A stretch of 64,000 nucleotides of DNA from Bacteroidetes bacterium OLB11 (GTDB lineage: Bacteria > Bacteroidota > Bacteroidia > Chitinophagales > Chitinophagaceae): NCBI GenBank assembly GCA_001567165.1, contig LNFQ01000071.1, positions 1-64,000 on the forward strand, written 5' to 3'. Positions 19,169 to 28,112 of the stretch are shown in pieces. Both the position numbers and the translations under genes were made by a program. The notes beneath the pieces were generated by a model. That model worked only from the letters and a program-made list of their open reading frames with translations, was not told the origin of the DNA and did not search any database. Positions within the stretch are counted from its first letter, which is position 1. Each line of letters opens with the position of its first letter.

Positions 19169-20698
19169 TTAATCGGTAGCCAATATTTTTCCAGTCATTT
19201 CTTGAGGAATTTTAATTCCCATAAAGTGTAAAATAGTCGGTGCAATATCAGCTAAACGACCATTTGCAACACCCCCTTTATATTCGTTTGAAATTATAAA
19301 AAAGGGTACTGGGTTTTTAGTGTGTGCGGTATTGGGAGTGCCATCTTCATTAATCATATAATCACTATTGCCATGGTCGGCAGTCAAGAATATAATATAT
19401 CCTTTTTCTAAAGCAATTGGTATTATTTTAGAAACACATTCATCCACAACTTCAGCCGCTTTTACGACTGATTCCCAAACGCCTGTATGCCCCACCATAT
19501 CTGTATTTGCAAAGTTTAGACAAATAAAATCAGCAGTTTCATTTTGCAATTCAGGAATAATCGCATTTGTGATATCTCTTGCACTCATTTCTGGCTTTAA
19601 ATCATAGGTTGCTACATCTCTTGGAGATGCACATAATAACCTTTTTTCACCCTCAAAAGGATTTTCTCTTCCTCCACTAAAGAAGAAAGTGACGTGAGGA
19701 TATTTTTCAGTTTCTGCAATTCTGATTTGTCTTAAATGATTTTTTTCAATCACCTCCCCAATTGTATTTTTTAAATCATCATTTTCAAAAAGAACATGCA
19801 CCTTGTTGAATGATTTATCATATTCAGTCATTGTAACATAGTAAAGAGGAAGTTTTTTCATTTCAAACTCATCAAAGTCTGACTGGGAAAGCACCATACT
19901 GATTTCTCTGCATCGGTCTGTTCGAAAATTAAAACAAAATACAACATCATTTTCAGCAATGGAGCCCACTCTTTTTTTATCTTTATCTAATAAAATAAGA
20001 GGAGTTAAAAACTCGTCGGTTTCGCCTGATTGATATCTGTTTTCAATAGCTGATTGAAAATCTTCACATTCTTCCCCAATACCATTTACTAAAGCATCGT
20101 AGGCTTTTTTAACACGCTCCCAACGCTTATCTCTATCCATCCCATAATATCTTCCAGTGATGGTCGCAATTTGTGCATTGGTGTTGGCAATATGATTTGA
20201 CAAATCGTTTAAATATCCAATCCCACTTTTGGGATCAGTATCTCTACCATCAGTAAAAGCATGAATCAGCACTTTGATATTTGGGTTTTTTGAAAGCATA
20301 CTGCATATCGCTTTTAAGTGATTGAGATGGGAATGAACTCCGCCATCACTCACTAATCCGACAAGATGAATTGTCTTTTTCTCCAGCTCTGCATATTGAT
20401 ACATTTTTTGAAATTCATTATTTTTTTCAAAATCTCCATCTCGAATCGCCACATTAATTCTTTGTAATTCTTGATAAACTATCCGCCCGGCACCAATATT
20501 TAAGTGTCCAACCTCACTATTGCCCATCTGTCCATCTGGTAAACCTACATCTTCGCCACATGTAATAAGTTCAGAATGAGGATATTGAGAGTATAGCCCT
20601 GAGACGAAAGGGGTGTGTGCATGTTGAATAGCATCAGCCTCTTTTTTTCTACCATGACCCCAGCCATCTAAAATAATTAAAAAACCTTTATTTGACAT
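19169..20698 (-). CDS. gpmI: 2,3-bisphosphoglycerate-independent phosphoglycerate mutase
   Basis: GpmI interconverts 3- and 2-phosphoglycerate in glycolysis and gluconeogenesis using two Mn ions. The length is normal at 509 residues. The N-terminus FLIILDGWG gives the first metal ligand (Asp11). The phosphorylated Ser61 is in QMGNSEVGHLNIGAGR, HAFTDGRDTDPKSGIGYL is the substrate lid region, and the second metal site is FLTADHGNSDYM near the end. A TAnnTTTG match (TAATTTTG on the minus strand, 20704-20711) lies just upstream. The gene is alone on its strand and faces the BON-LysM gene across the shared terminator. Confidence 0.97.
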   Translation of the reverse strand: MSNKGFLIILDGWGHGRKKEADAIQHAHTPFVSGLYSQYPHSELITCGEDVGLPDGQMGNSEVGHLNIGAGRIVYQELQRINVAIRDGDFEKNNEFQKMYQYAELEKKTIHLVGLVSDGGVHSHLNHLKAICSMLSKNPNIKVLIHAFTDGRDTDPKSGIGYLNDLSNHIANTNAQIATITGRYYGMDRDKRWERVKKAYDALVNGIGEECEDFQSAIENRYQSGETDEFLTPLILLDKDKKRVGSIAENDVVFCFNFRTDRCREISMVLSQSDFDEFEMKKLPLYYVTMTEYDKSFNKVHVLFENDDLKNTIGEVIEKNHLRQIRIAETEKYPHVTFFFSGGRENPFEGEKRLLCASPRDVATYDLKPEMSARDITNAIIPELQNETADFICLNFANTDMVGHTGVWESVVKAAEVVDECVSKIIPIALEKGYIIFLTADHGNSDYMINEDGTPNTAHTKNPVPFFIISNEYKGGVANGRLADIAPTILHFMGIKIPQEMTGKILATD

Positions 20699-20791
20699 AT
20701 TGACAAAATTAATGCAATTTTGTATTCTGAAGAAGAAACAACAACACTACATTGATAAATTGTTTTAATATTAAAGTCCATTTTTATTATT

Positions 20792-21185
20792 ATGCTAAAA
20801 TACTATTGTTTGGCATCGTATTCATTTTACTACCATCGAGAGGATTTGCTCAAGAATTTTTTAAAAAAAAATCGAATTTGCTTTGTTAAAAGGAAATGCA
20901 AAAAGAAATGAGTCCTTATTTTGATAAGTATGTTAATGTATCCATTTTAGAAAAAAACAAATTTATACAGTAAAAATCAAGCTGAATTAGTCATTCAAAA
21001 ATTTTTTCTCCAAAATTGAACCAAAACATATTGATGATATTAATAAAGGATTTTCACAAACTAATCAAGCCTTATATTATATCTGCACCCTCAAAACAAG
21101 TAATTCTCAATTTCAGATTTATCTCTTTTTTATAATAAGAAACGCAACTTATGTAATGAAAGAAATTCGTATTGAAAAATTATAA
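20792..21185 (+). pseudogene. DUF4783-family protein, frame-broken
   Basis: Piecing frames together gives a short exported protein: MLKILLFGIVFILLP (signal), SRGFAQ, then FALLKGNAKEMSPYFDKYVN, LYSKNQAELVIQKFF, KIEPKHIDDINKGFSQTNQ, LKTSNSQFQIYLFF and MKEIRIEKL before the stop at 21183-21185. This matches DUF4783, a roughly 130-residue family of unknown, NTF2-like fold found in Bacteroidota, often directly upstream of nadC as here. Frame changes are needed at A4 20797-20800, A9 20863-20871, A5 20900-20904, A7 20951-20957 and T6 21002-21007, all homopolymers. Five hits in 394 bases is the densest cluster in the window. Confidence 0.75.
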
Positions 21186-21205
21186 TTATCCCTTTTTTAT
21201 CAATT

Positions 21206-22042
21206 ATGGAGTTCAAACAATTTATTATTAATGCACTTGAAGAAGATATTGCAGATGGCGACCACTCGACCTTAGCTTGCATTTCGGAAAATGAAATGGG
21301 CAAAGCTATTCTAAAAGTTAAAGAAAATGGAATCCTTGCTGGCGTTGCGATAGCAGAAGATATTTTCAAAATTGTAGAGCCCAGCACTTCCTTTAAAAGA
21401 TACATCAATGATGGAGCAAAAGTAGCACCAGGTGATATCGCTTATGAAGTGGAAGCTAAAGTGCACACGATTCTAAAAGTGGAAAGGCTAATGCTCAATA
21501 TCATGCAAAGGATGAGTGGCATTGCTTCGCTAACGCATCAATATGTTGAGAAAATAATAAATTATCCAGCTAAAATTCTCGACACTCGCAAGACAACACC
21601 TAATTTTCGTTGGTTTGAAAAACAAGCTGTCCTCATCGGTGGTGGCTACAATCATCGAATGGGATTGTATGATATGATAATGCTGAAAGATAATCATATT
21701 GATTATTGCGGAGGTATTGAAAAAGCAATTGACAAGACAAACCAATATTTAAGAGAACATCATTTAAGTTTAAAAATTGAAGTAGAAGCGAGAACTTTGG
21801 AGGATGTTGAAAAAGTAATGAAGCATGGAGGTGTAGATAGAATTATGCTTGATAATTTTTCACCTGAAAATTTAACAAAAGCAATTCAATTAATTGATAA
21901 AAAATTTGAAACCGAAGCCAGTGGTGGCATTACCTTAGATACTATCGAGCAATATGCTGCAACTATGGTTGACTATATTTCAGTAGGAGCAATCATCCAT
22001 CATGCTCAAAGTATGGATTTGAGTTTGAAAGCTGTGAAATAA
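21206..22042 (+). CDS. nadC: Nicotinate-nucleotide pyrophosphorylase (carboxylating)
   Basis: NadC converts quinolinate and phosphoribosyl pyrophosphate to nicotinate mononucleotide in de novo NAD synthesis. The 278-residue frame is complete. Motifs are EEDIADGDHSTLACI, the lead-in RLMLNIMQRMSGIAS, the quinolinate-binding KILDTRKTTPNFRWFEKQAV, GGGYNHRMGLYDMIMLKDNH and the C-terminal DYISVGAIIHHAQSMDLSLK. No nadA or nadB is in the window. The gene starts 20 bases after the end of the broken DUF4783 gene and is 10 bases from the lipid kinase gene, so these form one transcript that may run to uvrC. Confidence 0.96.
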   Translation: MEFKQFIINALEEDIADGDHSTLACISENEMGKAILKVKENGILAGVAIAEDIFKIVEPSTSFKRYINDGAKVAPGDIAYEVEAKVHTILKVERLMLNIMQRMSGIASLTHQYVEKIINYPAKILDTRKTTPNFRWFEKQAVLIGGGYNHRMGLYDMIMLKDNHIDYCGGIEKAIDKTNQYLREHHLSLKIEVEARTLEDVEKVMKHGGVDRIMLDNFSPENLTKAIQLIDKKFETEASGGITLDTIEQYAATMVDYISVGAIIHHAQSMDLSLKAVK

Positions 22043-22052
22043 AAAGTGAACA

Positions 22053-22940
22053 ATGGGGACTCATTTTTTTTTGATAGTCAATAGCCGCATTTCAAATTCT
22101 AAAAAAGAAGAATTGCAAAAAGTTCTTCAAGAAAAATTTTCTCTAAATGAATATACTATTCACTTTACAGAATATGCTGGACATGCGGTAGGGCTTGCCC
22201 AGCTTGCCTTGCAGCTTGAAAATGTGACGGTAGTAGCTGTTGGTGGCGATGGCACCGTCAACGAAATTATCCAAGTGTTAGCAAACACTTCGACACCGTT
22301 TGCGATTATTCCAATGGGCTCGGGTAATGGATTAGCAAGACATTGTCATATTCCTGTTGACATAGGACCCGCTGTCGAATTATTAAAAAATGGAAAACTG
22401 ACTGCAATTGATTTGGGAAAAGCAAATGAGAAATTTTTTATAAGCAACGTGGGCGTTGGATTTGACGCTTTTGTGTGTGAATCGATTAGGCATACAAAAA
22501 GTAGAGGACTGAAAATGTATTTCTTGCATGTATTGAAGCATTATTTATCATACCAAAATGACATCTACGAAATTGAAAGTGCAGAATATCATCAATCACA
22601 ATCTGCTTTTATGCTCAATGTAGCCAATGGAAAAGAGTTTGGATATGGGTTCAAAATTGCACCCAATGCGTCTTTGCAGGATGGGTATTTTGATGTTGTA
22701 CTTGTCAAAAAAATGAATATTTTTCAAAGCATACCTTTTGTAATCGATGGCTGGAAAAGTCGCCTTCATTTAAACAAAAATTGTATTTATTTTAAAACTC
22801 AAAAAATTAAAATCAAAGGAAAAAAGCTATACTATTTTCAAACAGATGGAGATGCTCATTGCTGTGATGGAATTTGTGAAATTAAACTTTGTCAAAACGC
22901 GCTCCAATTAATTGTTCCAGATACTATTAAAAATTTATAA
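22053..22940 (+). CDS. Diacylglycerol/sphingosine kinase-family lipid kinase (YegS/DgkB-like)
   Basis: The 295-residue product has the DAGK catalytic domain with the nucleotide-binding GGDGT motif (VVAVGGDGTVNEIIQVL, near residue 68) and IPMGSGNGLARHCHIP. The C-terminal domain contains GVGFDAFV, NVANGKEFGYGFKIAP and DGYFDVVLV, as in YegS and DgkB. Members phosphorylate diacylglycerol or other lipid alcohols at the inner face of the membrane; the lipid here is not predictable. It is tightly spaced within the nadC transcript (10 bases) and is followed after 8 bases by the SUI1 gene. Confidence 0.9.
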   Translation: MGTHFFLIVNSRISNSKKEELQKVLQEKFSLNEYTIHFTEYAGHAVGLAQLALQLENVTVVAVGGDGTVNEIIQVLANTSTPFAIIPMGSGNGLARHCHIPVDIGPAVELLKNGKLTAIDLGKANEKFFISNVGVGFDAFVCESIRHTKSRGLKMYFLHVLKHYLSYQNDIYEIESAEYHQSQSAFMLNVANGKEFGYGFKIAPNASLQDGYFDVVLVKKMNIFQSIPFVIDGWKSRLHLNKNCIYFKTQKIKIKGKKLYYFQTDGDAHCCDGICEIKLCQNALQLIVPDTIKNL

Positions 22941-22948
22941 TCAAATCA

Positions 22949-23278
22949 ATGAAAAAGAAACAACAACAAAGCCCTTTCGTATATAGCACCAATCCTGAAT
23001 TGATGAAAACTTTTGATGATATAGAAGAATGTGAAACCTTAGAACCCTCAGCACAAAAGTTAAAAGTGAAACTAGATACTAAACAAAGAGCCGGGAAAGT
23101 CGTGACATTAATAGATGGATTTGTAGGGAAAAAAGAAGATGCTGAAATATTAGGGAAATTATTAAAAACAAAATGTGGAACAGGAGGCTCGGTCAAAGAT
23201 AATCAAATTCTTTTGCAAGGCGATTATAAAACAAAAGTCATTGCATTATTGCAACAATTACAATACAAAGTATCTTAG
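22949..23278 (+). CDS. SUI1/eIF1-family translation factor (YciH-like)
   Basis: This 109-residue protein carries the SUI1 fold in its C-terminal two thirds: LKVKLDTKQRAGKVVTLIDG, then LLKTKCGTGGSVKDNQILLQ and GDYKTKVIALLQQL. The GTGGSVKD motif is the hallmark of bacterial YciH and eukaryotic eIF1. Bacterial members are thought to influence start-codon selection or inhibit initiation under stress, but their role is poorly settled. The length is typical. It is co-oriented with the lipid kinase (8 bases) and the lipoprotein gene (21 bases). Confidence 0.92.
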   Translation: MKKKQQQSPFVYSTNPELMKTFDDIEECETLEPSAQKLKVKLDTKQRAGKVVTLIDGFVGKKEDAEILGKLLKTKCGTGGSVKDNQILLQGDYKTKVIALLQQLQYKVS

Positions 23279-23299
23279 CATTTTAAAATATTTTAAAAA

Positions 23300-23890
23300 A
23301 TGAGAATTTCAATCACATTATTTCTACTATTTCTGTCTTCATCCTGCTCAAATCCTAAAGGGCAAGAAGGCGACTCAAAGATAAATTATCCTGACATGGA
23401 ACTCATTTATACAGATTATATGTTGCCTTTTCAAAATTCAAATCATCAATTTTTAAAAATAGAATATCAAAATCAACAGAAAGATACAACAACGGTTAAA
23501 AGTAGCGAAATAAATTGGGAAGACATTCATCACCTTTTTAGTGAAGCCAATCTTTTTGATGAAAAATTAGATAAAAAATATTCCATTTCAATTATACAGG
23601 ATACCTTGAATCCATTGATGACATTGATTTATACAAGTCTTTATCAAAAAAACCTTGTGCAAAAATTAAACATCAAAGCCAGAGTAGAAGATAATAAAAT
23701 TAACTCTATATATTGGGAAACATTGAAGCATGGATTCATGTCGAAAGAAGAAAAAAAGATATTGTATGTGGTAAATCAAACCATCCAAATTCAACAATTT
23801 AAAAAAGAATTTTTTCAAAGCCAACCCAATCTATCATTCAATATAGCTTGGCGAATACATACAGAGATTCTTTGTAATTTTGTAATGTGA
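23300..23890 (+). CDS. Lipoprotein of unknown function
   Basis: The 196-residue product starts with a lipoprotein signal (MRISITLFLLFLSSSCSN; lipid-modified Cys near residue 16). The remainder is hydrophilic with no recognised motif. It has a beta-rich middle (HQFLKIEYQNQQKDTTTVKS) and a helical C-terminus (MSKEEKKILYVVNQTIQ). I do not recognise a family. It overlaps uvrC by four bases (GTGA), so its translation is probably coupled to uvrC, but a functional link to repair is not implied. It could be an outer-membrane-anchored protein of a narrow lineage. Confidence 0.65.
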   Translation: MRISITLFLLFLSSSCSNPKGQEGDSKINYPDMELIYTDYMLPFQNSNHQFLKIEYQNQQKDTTTVKSSEINWEDIHHLFSEANLFDEKLDKKYSISIIQDTLNPLMTLIYTSLYQKNLVQKLNIKARVEDNKINSIYWETLKHGFMSKEEKKILYVVNQTIQIQQFKKEFFQSQPNLSFNIAWRIHTEILCNFVM

Positions 23891-25692
23891 CAAAGGAAGA
23901 ATTTTTACAAGCCACTTTATCTATTCCACACAAGCCGGGGATTTATAAATATTTCAATGAAGATGGAATCATTATTTATGTAGGAAAAGCTAAAAATCTT
24001 CACAAAAGAGTAAGTTCTTATTTTAATAAAAATTTAGCAAATTTTAAAACACATAAACTCGTTTCTGAAATTCATCATATTGAGTTTTCAATTGTCAACA
24101 CAGAGCAAGATGCCTTTCTGTTGGAAAATTCTCTTATCAAGCAATATCAACCTAAGTATAATATGATGTTGAAGGATGACAAGAGTTACCCATACATTGT
24201 CATCAAGAATGAGCGTTTTCCTCGTGTTTTTTTGACAAGAAGAGTGTTGAATGATGGCTCTGAATATATTGGTCCTTTTACATCAGTAGAGCGTGTGAGA
24301 GAGATTTTAGAACTAGTGAATCAAACCCTCCCTTTTCGTTCTTGCAACTTAAATTTATCGAAGCTCAATATTCAGAAGCAGAAATTTAAACCTTGTCTTG
24401 AATATCATATTGGCAACTGCAAAGCCCCATGTGTTGGGCTTCAGACGGAAGAAGAGTATAATTGGAATGTTGAGCAATTGAGAAAAATTTTCAAAGGAAA
24501 ATTAGGAGATATTACCAAATATTATAAAAAAGAAATGGAATCGTTTGTTGAAAAAATGGAGTTTGAAAAAGCTGAAATTGTAAGACGAAAATTAGAATAT
24601 ATCAAAGTATTTCAAAGCAAGTCGATTGTAGTAAGCCCGCAATTAAAAAACTATGATGTGTGTAGTATCATTAGTGAAAACGATATTGCAATTGTCAATT
24701 ATTTAGCCATTTCAAGCGGAAGTATTATTCATACTCACACGATTATTTTTGAAAAAAAATTAGATGAAACAGACGAAGAAATTTTGAATACAGCATTAGA
24801 TTATTTCAGGGAAAAATATCAGTCTAGTGTGTCTGAAATTATTGCTCCTATTCAGTTTGAGTATAATGAATGTAAAGTGATTGTACCAAAATCTGGAGAT
24901 AAAAAAAAGCTACTTGAACTTTCATTGCAAAATGCTCAATTTGCATTTCACGATCAACGAAGAAAAAAAACATTATTGCTTCAAAAAAAATCGGAAGAGG
25001 AGCATATAGAATTGCTCAAAAAATTGCAGCATGATTTGAAATTAAAAAACTTACCCACACATATTGAATGCTTTGATAATAGTAATTTTCAAGGGGCTTA
25101 CCCTGTTGCAGCAATGGTTTGCTTTAAAAATGCACAACCTTCTAAAAGTGAATATCGCCACTTTCATATCAAAACGGTGGAAGGAATTAATGATTTTGAA
25201 AGCATGAAAGAAGTAGTATATCGAAGATATAAAAGATTGTTGGATGAAAACAAAGCGATACCTCAGTTGATTATAATTGATGGAGGAAAAGGACAATTGA
25301 ATTTTGCTTTAAAAAGTATTGAATCATTGGGTTTAAGAAATGAAATTACCATTGTTGGGTTAGCAAAAAATGTTGAAGAAATTTTTTTTCCGGGAGATAA
25401 AGATTCGATTAAACTTCCTTATCAGAGTGATTCTTTAAACTTGTTGAAAAGGATAAGAGATGAAGTACACCGATTTGGAATTACATTTCATCGTAAGACG
25501 AGGAGCAAAGGCATTATTAAAAATGAATTAGAGCAAATTAATGGAATAGGCGAAAAAATTTCGGCATCATTATTAAGTCATTTTAAATCGGTTTCTAATA
25601 TTAAGAAAGCAGATTTGAATAGTTTAGAGCAAATAGTTGGGAGTGCAAAAGCAAAAATTGTTTTTAAATATTTTAAAAACCAAAATCAGTAA
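23887..25692 (+). CDS. uvrC: Excinuclease ABC subunit UvrC
   Basis: UvrC makes both incisions in nucleotide-excision repair. The 601-residue frame opens with GTG, four bases inside the upstream lipoprotein gene. The N-terminal GIY-YIG nuclease (GIYKYFNEDGIIIYVGKAKN) makes the 3' cut. A Cys cluster follows (CNL to NCKAPCVG), then the UvrB-binding UVR motif (VEKMEFEKAEIVRRKLEYI). The RNase H-like 5' nuclease has IECFDNSNFQGAYPVAAMVCF and IIDGGKGQLNFA, and the C-terminal helix-hairpin-helix is INGIGEKISASLLSHF. The frame is whole although it contains A8 runs at 24901-24908 and 24963-24970 and a T8 run near 25382, a useful contrast to the broken genes. Confidence 0.97.
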   Translation: MTKEEFLQATLSIPHKPGIYKYFNEDGIIIYVGKAKNLHKRVSSYFNKNLANFKTHKLVSEIHHIEFSIVNTEQDAFLLENSLIKQYQPKYNMMLKDDKSYPYIVIKNERFPRVFLTRRVLNDGSEYIGPFTSVERVREILELVNQTLPFRSCNLNLSKLNIQKQKFKPCLEYHIGNCKAPCVGLQTEEEYNWNVEQLRKIFKGKLGDITKYYKKEMESFVEKMEFEKAEIVRRKLEYIKVFQSKSIVVSPQLKNYDVCSIISENDIAIVNYLAISSGSIIHTHTIIFEKKLDETDEEILNTALDYFREKYQSSVSEIIAPIQFEYNECKVIVPKSGDKKKLLELSLQNAQFAFHDQRRKKTLLLQKKSEEEHIELLKKLQHDLKLKNLPTHIECFDNSNFQGAYPVAAMVCFKNAQPSKSEYRHFHIKTVEGINDFESMKEVVYRRYKRLLDENKAIPQLIIIDGGKGQLNFALKSIESLGLRNEITIVGLAKNVEEIFFPGDKDSIKLPYQSDSLNLLKRIRDEVHRFGITFHRKTRSKGIIKNELEQINGIGEKISASLLSHFKSVSNIKKADLNSLEQIVGSAKAKIVFKYFKNQNQ

Positions 25693-25759
25693 TAATCAAA
25701 TTGGGGAGGTAAGAATTAACAGGGGATGTGTAAACTGAAAGCACTGCTATCACTCATTT

Positions 25760-26494
25760 TTATTTGGCTTCAAAATCCATTTTTACTGTAATTGTTGCTG
25801 TTTTATTAATATTTTTAGTATTAAATGCTCCGCCATACGAATAATCTTCATTTTCGTTTTGTCCGGTAATTTGAAATACGCCCATCGTTGCTTTTTTTAG
25901 TTTTCCTAAAGATGAGTGAGCGTTTTTAGCGATTGTTTCAGCTCTCTTTTCTCCATCTGAAGATGCTTTTGCGAGTAATCCAATTTTTAAATCTCCCAAT
26001 TTGGTGTAGAAATAATCTGGTGAAGAAGAGCTCAGCTCAACACCTTGTTCAATCAGTTCTGTAATTTCTCTTGAAATTTTATCGACTATGACTAGGTTTT
26101 TTGATTCAATGGTGACAGATTCTGTCAGTTTATATCCTCTGAATACACTGCCTGTTTGTCGTCCATTTTCATCATAGGAATAATCAAATAATTTATCGGT
26201 TGAGATGGACGAAATACTCATTTCTTCTTTTGAAAGTCCTTTGCTTTTTAAATATTCTAATACGATACTTTCATCTTTTTTCAAGGAGGCATAAGCTTCT
26301 TGTAGGTTGAATGAAATTCGAGTGAATGAGCCAGACCACACTCCGAGGTCTGATACAAAATTAGTGTCTGCAGCACCATTGACACTTATGACCTCTACTT
26401 GTTTAAATTTATAGTTGTATGAATTACCGATAATGTACGCAAATCCAAGTATAGCAAGAAATGCAATTGCGATGGCTATTAATTTAATATTCAT
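25760..26494 (-). CDS. SIMPL-domain (DUF541) protein
   Basis: The 244-residue protein has an N-terminal membrane anchor or signal (IAIAFLAILGFAYIIGNSY). The SIMPL fold follows: VEVISVNGAADTNFVSDLGVWS, the middle YKLTESVTIESKNLVIVDK, and the C-terminal GFHDLK-like YFYTKLGDLKIGLLAKASSD and TITVKMDFEAK. SIMPL proteins are periplasmic or membrane-bound. Some, such as BP26 of Brucella, form rings, and most have no defined function. The length is normal. It lies alone between uvrC (convergent) and speA, 85 bases from the latter on the same strand. Confidence 0.85.
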   Translation of the reverse strand: MNIKLIAIAIAFLAILGFAYIIGNSYNYKFKQVEVISVNGAADTNFVSDLGVWSGSFTRISFNLQEAYASLKKDESIVLEYLKSKGLSKEEMSISSISTDKLFDYSYDENGRQTGSVFRGYKLTESVTIESKNLVIVDKISREITELIEQGVELSSSSPDYFYTKLGDLKIGLLAKASSDGEKRAETIAKNAHSSLGKLKKATMGVFQITGQNENEDYSYGGAFNTKNINKTATITVKMDFEAK

Positions 26495-26579
26495 GTTGAT
26501 TTGGTTTTAAGAATAAAGGTAGTTTAAGTTTTTTAAAACAAATAGAATTTAATTTACAACTTTTGAATTCCAATTTGTA

Positions 26580-28004
26580 TTATTTATAACCTAAAATCTT
26601 CAACATACTTTGTGAAGATTGTTCTTTTGCATAAAGCCAATCAATCAGTTTTCCATTTTTGTCATACTCAATAATGACATGTTTAGGAGATGGAATCATG
26701 CAGTGTTTAATTCCACCATAACCACTCAGTTGATCTTGGTAAGCACCTGTATGAAAAAAGCCAATATAAAGGGGTTCAGCGTTTTTCTTGTCTGATGATT
26801 CGGAGTTAGTTTTGGGTAAAAAAACAGCGTTAATATGTTCTTCTGAAGTGTAAAAATCATGGCTGTCGCAAGTGAGTCCACCTAAGTGAACTTCTTGATA
26901 GTCTTCATCCCATTTATTAATGGGCAGCATTAAAAATTTTTCTCCAATGCCCCAAGTGTCAGGGAGTGTCGTGATAAATGAACTATCTATCATGTACCAA
27001 ATTTCACGATCATTTTGCATTTTTTCATTCAACACGCTATACACAACAGCTCCAGCCTCTCCAACTGTGAATGAGCCAAATTCTGTAAAGATATTTGGCA
27101 CCGGGACTTTATTTTTCTTACAAACATTTTTAATGGTACTCACAATTTCATTCACCATATAATTATAGTCGTATTCAAAGCCCAGTGAGTGTTTGATAGG
27201 AAAACCACCTCCAATATTTAGACTGTCTAATTCGGGGGCAATCTTTTTAAGTTGGCAATATAGATTCAAAACTTTATTGAGTTCACTCCAATAATAAATG
27301 TCATCTTTGATTCCTTTATTCATAAAGAAATGAAGCATTTTTAATTGGAATCTTTCATTTCCTTTTAGCTTGTCCACATAAAACTCTAGCACATCTCTTT
27401 TTCGAATACCTAGTCGTGATGTGTAAAAATCAAAAGTTGGTTCTTCTTCGGCTGCAATACGAATGCCAAGTCGAATTGGATGTTTTGCACGGATTGATTT
27501 TTTATAGTCTTCAAGCTCTGTTTTATTGTCTAAAATTGGAATGACATTTTCAAAACCAGAATTGATGAGTTGTGCGATATTTTTTAGTGTAGGCTTTTGT
27601 TTTAAACCCATTGCAGATAATGAAAGTCTCTTTACTAATCTTTTTATGTTGATATAAATTTCGAATGATTTCGATATCATAAGCAAAGGAAGTTTCTAGA
27701 TGAACACCGTGCTTGAGTGTTTCTTCAATAATAAAAACTGAAGTGAGAGCTTTTTTGTGCAATAGCAATAATAATAATTGCCATCATACTTATGTTTTTT
27801 GATTGCATCATGAAACATTTTCTTTGCTTTTGCCACTTGCATCCCTATTTTAGGAAGATAAGTTAGTTTAAAAGGAGTTCCATATTTGTCAATTAATCTT
27901 TTTAAATCCAACTCGTTAAATTGCAAATAATTATCTTTTACATGAAATCCTTCTTGAGGAAAATGAAAGGTCTGATTGACAAGATCAGTGTAAGTATTAC
28001 TCAT
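26580..28004 (-). pseudogene. speA: Arginine decarboxylase (ornithine/DAP decarboxylase fold), frame-broken
   Basis: This gene encodes a PLP-dependent arginine decarboxylase of the short Bacteroidota SpeA type (about 470 residues), the first step from arginine to agmatine and polyamines. The N-terminal piece (27696-28004) ends right after the likely PLP lysine, Lys84 in YCYCTK. The barrel continues in other frames with HFSFIIEETLKHG, HLETSFAYDIEI and TFIICNGFKTKAYT, then the long piece 26580-27686 with LNIGGGFPIKHS, IFTEFGSFTVGEAG, GLTCDSHDF and FFHTGAYQD. Frame changes are needed at T6 27751-27756, A5 27733-27737 and T6 27580-27585. Conserved sites survive on both sides. Upstream is the pepP-dacB pair on the same strand. 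Confidence 0.85.
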
Positions 28005-28112
28005 TTATCAAATTAAAAATTTCTACAAATGTAAAAAGGTTTTTCGATTATAATAGGCAAATTATTTTGATGTCAATGAACCCTTTTATGTTGAAGTCAA
28101 TAGGCTTGATTT

